This document shows, in pieces, positions 6,597 to 9,839 of a DNA stretch of 9,839 bases; within the stretch, counting starts at the first letter, position 1, and every line of letters starts with the position of its first letter. The position numbers were made by a program, and so were the translations under genes. Below the pieces are notes generated by a model. It saw nothing but the letters and a program-made list of their open reading frames with translations, was not told the origin of the DNA and searched no databases. Source of the DNA: Treponema sp. (lineage in GTDB: Bacteria; Spirochaetota; Spirochaetia; Treponematales; Breznakiellaceae); assembly GCA_031266695.1 (NCBI GenBank), contig JAISAK010000323.1, forward strand, positions 1-9,839, given 5' to 3'.

Positions 6597-7928
6597 CTAA
6601 TTCTTGTGAGCGGCAATAAAGGCTCTGTATTTTTCGGGATCGCTCTTAAACGCCACGATGGGTGAAACCGGATCGGTCAGGGCGCGCTCAAGGGCCTCGG
6701 AAGCCTCGAACATAAGCCTCTCCGCGTCGATAAGCCTTCCCGAGCGGGAAGACAGGCCTATGCAGAGGTCTGTCTTTGACGTAAAGGTGTCGGAATATTT
6801 TTTCAGAAGCCGGTTGTGGAATTCCTCGGACTTCGCAAATCCCGCGTCAAGGTCGATGTTGGGAAAGATAACGGCAATTCCCCGTTCACCCTTTTCAAAG
6901 ATAAGATCCCGAAGGGTAAAAAAATTAACGGCGTCCTCGGCAAGCCGGTTGAAAAAATTTTTATCCTGCCTGCCTGAATTTTTGAATTCGATGGTGATAA
7001 AAACAAGGTCCTGCTCGTTGGACGCGCAGCGGTGCAGTTCGGACTCGAGCCGGTCGGTTGTGTACGCTTCCCAGCCGATATTGCCGTGGGGCGAATAGAG
7101 GCCCTTGGGTGTTTCGGCCGGTTCCTCCGGAAGCGGCGCCTTTTTGGCCGCAGCGCCCCCGGCCCTTTGCGGCGCGGCGGGTTCTTGCGGCAGGGGCGGG
7201 ACGGAAGATACCTGTTCCGCCTTTACGGAACCCTTCAACTCCCGTTCCGCGGACAGCTTAAGGTTCGCGGACGGCTTGAGGTCCGCGGACGGCTTGAGGT
7301 CCACAGACTCCCCGGCCGTAAAAGAGGGAACCGGGGAATCCCCCGGCCGGGAATCCCGGCGCCGGTACACGGCGGCCGGCCTCCTGACAAGGGACTCCAG
7401 AAGCAGGGTAAAGAAGGCCAGGGCCAGGGCCGCCAGAATCATAATAAGGGTGCGTTTAAGAATATCCGTAAGGGAGCCGTAATCAAAGGCGCCGGCGACG
7501 GCCTGAATATTTACATTCCGGAGACCCTGAATACGCAGAGGCAGGTAGAGGGGCTGCCGGGAAAAATCCAAACGCTTTTTGAAGCGGGGTGAATCGTTCA
7601 CCCAGTTAACCGCGGTTCCCCGTTCCCGCTCAAAGGCGTACTCCCCGCCCGGACCCGAGATGATCACCCCTTCCAGGGTACTGCTGGCCGCCAGGGAATC
7701 GTTGATGGTTTGAATAAAAGATTCGTCCATAAAGCCCAGAACTCCGGCGGAAGAAGCGAGATCGGCAAGGTCGAAAAATTCCTGTTCCGCGACCATGCGG
7801 CGCTGCTCAATACCGGCATAAATTCGGAGCGCTGCAAAGACCAAAGCCGCAAGATAAACAACAATACAAACGGAGGCTATAATAGCGCTTACAACCGAAG
7901 TTTTATTTGATGAGTTCTTTTGCTGCAT
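6597..7928 (-). CDS. Two-TM sensor-like protein with degenerate GGDEF domain
   Basis: Protein of 443 residues: TM1 (about 12-36), a periplasmic region of about 120 residues (37-158) with no cysteines, TM2 (about 159-180), a Pro/Ala/Lys-rich linker (181-283) and a C-terminal cytoplasmic domain (287-430). The last domain follows the GGDEF fold: TDRLESELHRC, then DLIFEKGERGIAVIFPNIDLDAG, then LCIGLSSRSG and DAERLMFEASEALERA, matching the order DLxxRxGGDEFxxxxP, SIG and RADEALYxAK. The catalytic signature is GERGI (347-351) instead of GGDEF, and the inhibitory-site Arg is Thr338, so cyclase activity is unlikely; it may bind nucleotide or a partner. ATG at 7928 is preferred over 7976 because a TATAAT box lies between them. 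No ribosome-binding site is seen. The linker contains an 18-bp tandem repeat. Remote GGDEF assignment is an inference from motif order. Confidence 0.75.
   Translation of the reverse strand: MQQKNSSNKTSVVSAIIASVCIVVYLAALVFAALRIYAGIEQRRMVAEQEFFDLADLASSAGVLGFMDESFIQTINDSLAASSTLEGVIISGPGGEYAFERERGTAVNWVNDSPRFKKRLDFSRQPLYLPLRIQGLRNVNIQAVAGAFDYGSLTDILKRTLIMILAALALAFFTLLLESLVRRPAAVYRRRDSRPGDSPVPSFTAGESVDLKPSADLKPSANLKLSAERELKGSVKAEQVSSVPPLPQEPAAPQRAGGAAAKKAPLPEEPAETPKGLYSPHGNIGWEAYTTDRLESELHRCASNEQDLVFITIEFKNSGRQDKNFFNRLAEDAVNFFTLRDLIFEKGERGIAVIFPNIDLDAGFAKSEEFHNRLLKKYSDTFTSKTDLCIGLSSRSGRLIDAERLMFEASEALERALTDPVSPIVAFKSDPEKYRAFIAAHKN
7243..7314. repeat. 18-bp tandem repeat inside the degenerate GGDEF gene
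   Basis: About four units of 18 bp lie head to tail: cgttccgcggacagctta (7243-7260), aggttcgcggacggcttg (7261-7278), aggtccgcggacggcttg (7279-7296) and a decayed fourth copy. Units two and three differ at one base. The length is a multiple of three, so the frame is kept and the protein gains repeated DLKPSA-like units in the linker between TM2 and the GGDEF-like domain. Copy number could vary without disrupting the gene. Confidence 0.85.
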
Positions 7929-7940
7929 GGACTTATTATA
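7929..7940 (-). promoter_or_regulatory. TATAAT box immediately before the degenerate GGDEF start (leaderless type)
   Basis: On the minus strand a perfect TATAAT (7940-7935) is followed by AAGTCC and then the ATG at 7928. Transcription starting 6-7 nt after the box would begin at or one base before the ATG. No purine-rich ribosome-binding site fits in the 6 nt. The -35 region has no clear TTGACA; an imperfect dyad (7950-7972) covers it. Confidence 0.6.
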
Positions 7941-7949
7941 TACGCTTTT

Positions 7950-7972
7950 GATTAATTCTGCTAGGATCAATC
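7950..7972. promoter_or_regulatory. Imperfect inverted repeat over the -35 region of the degenerate GGDEF gene
   Basis: Arms GATTAATTC (7950-7958) and GGATCAATC (7964-7972) are related by dyad symmetry at 7 of 9 positions around a 5-nt centre. The element sits about 22-44 bp before the predicted start of the minus-strand gene, where RNA polymerase or an activator would bind. Regulator unknown. Confidence 0.35.
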
Positions 7973-7979
7973 GCATAAA

Positions 7980-7992
7980 TCGTAAATTACGA
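7980..7992. promoter_or_regulatory. Perfect 13-bp dyad (candidate operator) upstream of the MEMO gene
   Basis: TCGTAA-A-TTACGA is a perfect inverted repeat with a 1-bp centre. It lies 14 bp before the TATAAT at 8007-8012 and so covers the -35 region of the plus-strand promoter, which lacks a recognisable TTGACA. The position suits either an activator or a repressor. The regulator is not in the window. Confidence 0.45.
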
Positions 7993-8006
7993 GGCTTTCC
8001 AGGGAG

Positions 8007-8025
8007 TATAATTCAGTATACGGAG
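8007..8025 (+). promoter_or_regulatory. Promoter -10 box and ribosome-binding site for the MEMO gene
   Basis: TATAAT (8007-8012) with a predicted start near 8019, then GGAG (8022-8025) 8 nt before the ATG at 8034. The leader would be only about 15 nt. No good -35 hexamer is seen. This gene has a ribosome-binding site, unlike the divergent gene. Confidence 0.55.
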
Positions 8026-8033
8026 TTTTCGGC

Positions 8034-8948
8034 ATGAATTTAAGAGAATCATCCCTTCCGGCAGGCTGGTATCCCCGGAGCCCCGCGGAAATTTCGCGTT
8101 TTTTGTCGGGTTTTGCCGGCAAAGGCGGCGATCCTCAGGGTGAAGGCAGCGGGGAAACCGGCGCGACCGCGGGGGAAAAGGGCCGGCAGGACGCGGCCGC
8201 GATCGCTCCCCACGCGGGCTGGTTTTTTTCGGGCCGGATAGCGGCCGGGGCGGTTTCGGGCCTTGACCCGGATTCGGAAACCGTAGCCGTTATCGGCGGG
8301 CATCTGCCCGGCGGCGCCCCCCCTCTGTTCGCCCTTGAGGACGCGGTTGAAACTCCCTTCGGCCCCATGCCCCTTGACGGGGAACTCAGGGACGCCTTAA
8401 TGAAGGAACTGGCGGGACGGGAAGATCGTTACCAGGATAACACCGTGGAAGTGCTTGTCCCCATGGTTCGTTTTTTCTTTCCCGGGGCGTCCCTGCTTTG
8501 GGTTCGCTTCCCCGCGGAGGGCTCGTCTTTTGAGGCGGGCCGGATACTGGCGCGGATCGCCGGCGGGTTGAAAAGAAAACTTGTCGTCCTGGGCTCCACG
8601 GATTTGACCCACTACGGCGGCAACTACGGTTTTTCACCCCGGGGGAAAGGGCCCGCCGCGCACAAGTGGGTACGCGAGGTGAATGACGCGAAATTCATCA
8701 GCGCCGTGGAGTCGGGCCTTCCGGAGGCCGTCCTTGAAAGGGCGGAACGGGATCGCTCAAGCTGCTCCGCCGGAGCGGTGCTTGGCGCAATGGGCTTTGC
8801 CCGGGCCGTGGGCGCGGGGCCGGCGAGGCTGCTTGAATACGGCACCAGCGCCGGGGCGGCCGGAGGCGGGGAGGCCGTTGATTCTTTTGTCGGTTACGGG
8901 GCTTTTGCCTTTAAGCGGGGAAAAAGAGCCTCCGCTTTACCGGAATAA
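8034..8948 (+). CDS. amrB: AmmeMemoRadiSam system protein B (MEMO1 family)
   Basis: MEMO-family protein of 304 residues, near the family's usual length. The motifs in order are LPAGWYPRSPAEI (8-20), APHAGWFFSG (58-67, metal ligand H60), GGHLPGG (88-94, H90), STDLTHYGGNYGF (188-200, D190 and H193) and SSCSAGAVLGAM (242-253, C244). These match the His/His/Cys metal-site residues of human MEMO1 and its LigB-like dioxygenase fold. The family segment usually read as EHSLEVQLPF is DNTVEVLVPM (135-144), a departure from consensus. A Gly/Glu-rich insert (about 28-52) replaces the normal spacer before the HAG motif. The partners of this system, an AMMECR1-like protein and a radical SAM protein, are not encoded nearby, so it is an orphan here. 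The biochemical role of the bacterial system is unsettled; a redox or metal-linked function is inferred. Confidence 0.88.
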   Translation: MNLRESSLPAGWYPRSPAEISRFLSGFAGKGGDPQGEGSGETGATAGEKGRQDAAAIAPHAGWFFSGRIAAGAVSGLDPDSETVAVIGGHLPGGAPPLFALEDAVETPFGPMPLDGELRDALMKELAGREDRYQDNTVEVLVPMVRFFFPGASLLWVRFPAEGSSFEAGRILARIAGGLKRKLVVLGSTDLTHYGGNYGFSPRGKGPAAHKWVREVNDAKFISAVESGLPEAVLERAERDRSSCSAGAVLGAMGFARAVGAGPARLLEYGTSAGAAGGGEAVDSFVGYGAFAFKRGKRASALPE

Positions 8949-9647
8949 TTCCAGCAGCTCCTCCGGCCGGTCAATGACGCGCGCGGCGCCGGCGGCTTCG
9001 ATGGCGCGGCGGGGACGGAAGCCCCAGCCGGCGCCCAGCGGGTAGCAGCCGGCCGCCAGGGCGGTTTCCATATCAATTTCGGAATCCCCGACAAAAATAG
9101 TATCCCCCGGGGTCTTGCCAAGCTCCGCGAGAATCTCCCAGGAGGACTCCGGATTGGGTTTGCGGGGTGTTCCGGGAACTTCCCCGCGGATCAGCGCGAA
9201 GGGGGCCGAGGGAAAGAGGCCCTGTACCACAAGGCGGGCAAGGAAATCGGGTTTGTTGCTGATTACCGCCATTTTTACTTTCCTGCGGCCAAGCCCGGAA
9301 AGAAGCTCGGGAATACCGGGATAGGGCGCGGAACGGACAAGCGGTTTTTCCGCGTAGAAACGCGCGGCGTCGGCGGCCACCTTTTGCGCAATCGCGCCGG
9401 CTTCGGTGGGCGCTTCCCCTGCCGCGGGCTGCCCCGCCGCGGGGAGGGATTGCCCTTTCCGCAGGGATTCGGGGAGCGCGGCAAGGGCAAGTTTTTCTAT
9501 ACCCCAGCCGACTATTTCGCGGTATTCCTCCGGCGGAACGGGGGGAAAACCGTTATACTCAAGGGCGCGGTTCATGGAAAGGGCAATATCTTCGATAGTA
9601 TTTGCCAGAGTACCGTCAAGATCAAAGATGACGCAACTGTATCTCAT
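8937..9647 (-). CDS. HAD-superfamily hydrolase, phosphoglycolate phosphatase-like
   Basis: Cytoplasmic phosphatase of 236 residues with a helical cap (subfamily I). Motif I is FDLDGTLANT (8-17, nucleophile D9 and acid/base D11), motif II is the serine in VISNKPD (S130), the motif III lysine is K163 in TPRKPNPE, and motif IV is VGDSEIDMETA (D188, D192). The order and spacing match Gph-type enzymes that hydrolyse 2-phosphoglycolate or similar small phosphates, but substrate specificity in this family cannot be read from sequence, so no symbol is given. The cap contains an Ala/Pro/Gly-rich insert (about 62-86). ATG at 9647 is the only sensible start because motif I follows at once. A TATAAT box ends 6 nt before it and no ribosome-binding site is present. 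Its 3' end overlaps the MEMO gene tail by 12 bp. Confidence 0.9.
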   Translation of the reverse strand: MRYSCVIFDLDGTLANTIEDIALSMNRALEYNGFPPVPPEEYREIVGWGIEKLALAALPESLRKGQSLPAAGQPAAGEAPTEAGAIAQKVAADAARFYAEKPLVRSAPYPGIPELLSGLGRRKVKMAVISNKPDFLARLVVQGLFPSAPFALIRGEVPGTPRKPNPESSWEILAELGKTPGDTIFVGDSEIDMETALAAGCYPLGAGWGFRPRRAIEAAGAARVIDRPEELLELFR

Positions 9648-9659
9648 ACATCTATTATA
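9648..9659 (-). promoter_or_regulatory. TATAAT box immediately before the HAD start (leaderless type)
   Basis: On the minus strand TATAAT (9659-9654) is followed by AGATGT and the ATG at 9647, the same 6-nt spacing as before the degenerate GGDEF gene. No -35 hexamer is clear. Farther upstream on this strand lies a T-rich tract (plus-strand A-rich, 9695-9720) that could act as an UP-like element. Confidence 0.6.
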
Positions 9660-9694
9660 AATGAAATCTATGGAGCATATCTTAATTGTTTACC

Positions 9695-9720
9695 AAAAAA
9701 AACAAAAAAATAACAGAAAA
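9695..9720. other. A-rich tract upstream of the HAD promoter
   Basis: Runs of 8, 7 and 5 A residues are separated by one to a few bases, in an otherwise GC-rich region. It lies about 48-73 bp before the HAD start. It may bend DNA or bind the RNA polymerase alpha subunit; this is inferred from composition only. Confidence 0.4.
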
Positions 9721-9775
9721 AGCGGCGCGGCCGGGATAGTATTCATATTAGTTAAAAAAGTTTTCCGGTGTCTTT

Positions 9776-9813
9776 GGACGAAGTCCCGCAGACTTGCTCC
9801 GCGGGACTTCTCC
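9776..9813. other. Strong hairpin of unknown role near the window end
   Basis: Arms GAAGTCCCGC (9780-9789) and GCGGGACTTC (9801-9810) pair perfectly over 10 bp around an 11-nt loop; GGA (9776-9778) and TCC (9811-9813) extend the stem past a bulged C. There is no T-run directly after it on either strand, so it is not a standard intrinsic terminator. It may be a dispersed repeat, part of a small RNA or a leader structure for a gene beyond the window. I see no CDS in 9660-9839. Confidence 0.55.
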
Positions 9814-9839
9814 ATATCCGGTTCCGGTAAGGCATGACT

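Noticed and set aside
6542..6616. Upstream start for the small lipoprotein
   Set aside because: It would place 25 residues before the signal peptide and overlap the end of the preceding gene.
7929..7976. Upstream ATG start for the degenerate GGDEF protein
   Set aside because: The segment contains the TATAAT promoter box and has no ribosome-binding site; the downstream ATG gives a normal N-terminal TM protein.
9776..9813. Terminal hairpin as an intrinsic terminator
   Set aside because: No T-run follows directly on either strand.
9828..9839. ATG at 9834 as the start of a new gene
   Set aside because: The purine-rich TAAGG is only one base from the ATG, and too few codons remain to judge.

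Overview
The window is a gene-dense, GC-rich bacterial chromosome segment. Its gene set suggests a spirochaete of the Treponema group: a FemAB-type ligase, RNase Z, a Gld-like ABC cassette with a DUF4340 protein, a small lipoprotein with a relaxed lipobox, an AmmeMemoRadiSam protein B and long codon-biased ORFs. This taxonomic call is inferred from gene content; there is no rRNA or tRNA here to confirm it.

Layout. Bases 1-1652 (+) hold the 3' part of a FemAB-family peptidoglycan aminoacyl-tRNA ligase, overlapped by 11 bp by a complete ribonuclease Z gene. A sigma70-like promoter (about 1660-1689) then leads into a tight four-gene operon (1804-6101, +): an ABC ATPase (GldA-like), an ABC-2 permease (GldF-like), a GldG-family membrane-anchored protein and a DUF4340 membrane-anchored protein. 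Together they look like one envelope ABC complex whose substrate is unknown. A perfect 12-bp hairpin (6111-6141) closes this operon and faces the end of a minus-strand pair: a small lipoprotein (6164-6541) downstream of a two-TM sensor-like protein with a degenerate GGDEF domain (6597-7928).

A divergent control region (7929-8033) separates that pair from a MEMO-family gene (8034-8948, +). The region has two TATAAT boxes and two dyad-symmetric elements near the expected -35 positions. The MEMO gene converges, with a 12-bp tail overlap, on a HAD phosphatase gene (8937-9647, -). The last 180 bases hold the HAD promoter, an A-rich tract and a strong hairpin of unknown role.

The most notable observations are: (i) two genes (degenerate GGDEF and HAD) with TATAAT exactly 6 nt before the ATG and no ribosome-binding site, implying leaderless mRNAs; (ii) a GGDEF domain whose signature has become GERGI, attached to a periplasmic sensor and a linker with an 18-bp coding repeat; (iii) a control region with paired dyads between the divergent genes; (iv) the terminal hairpin with competing folds. 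No CRISPR array, insertion sequence, tRNA or rRNA was seen.
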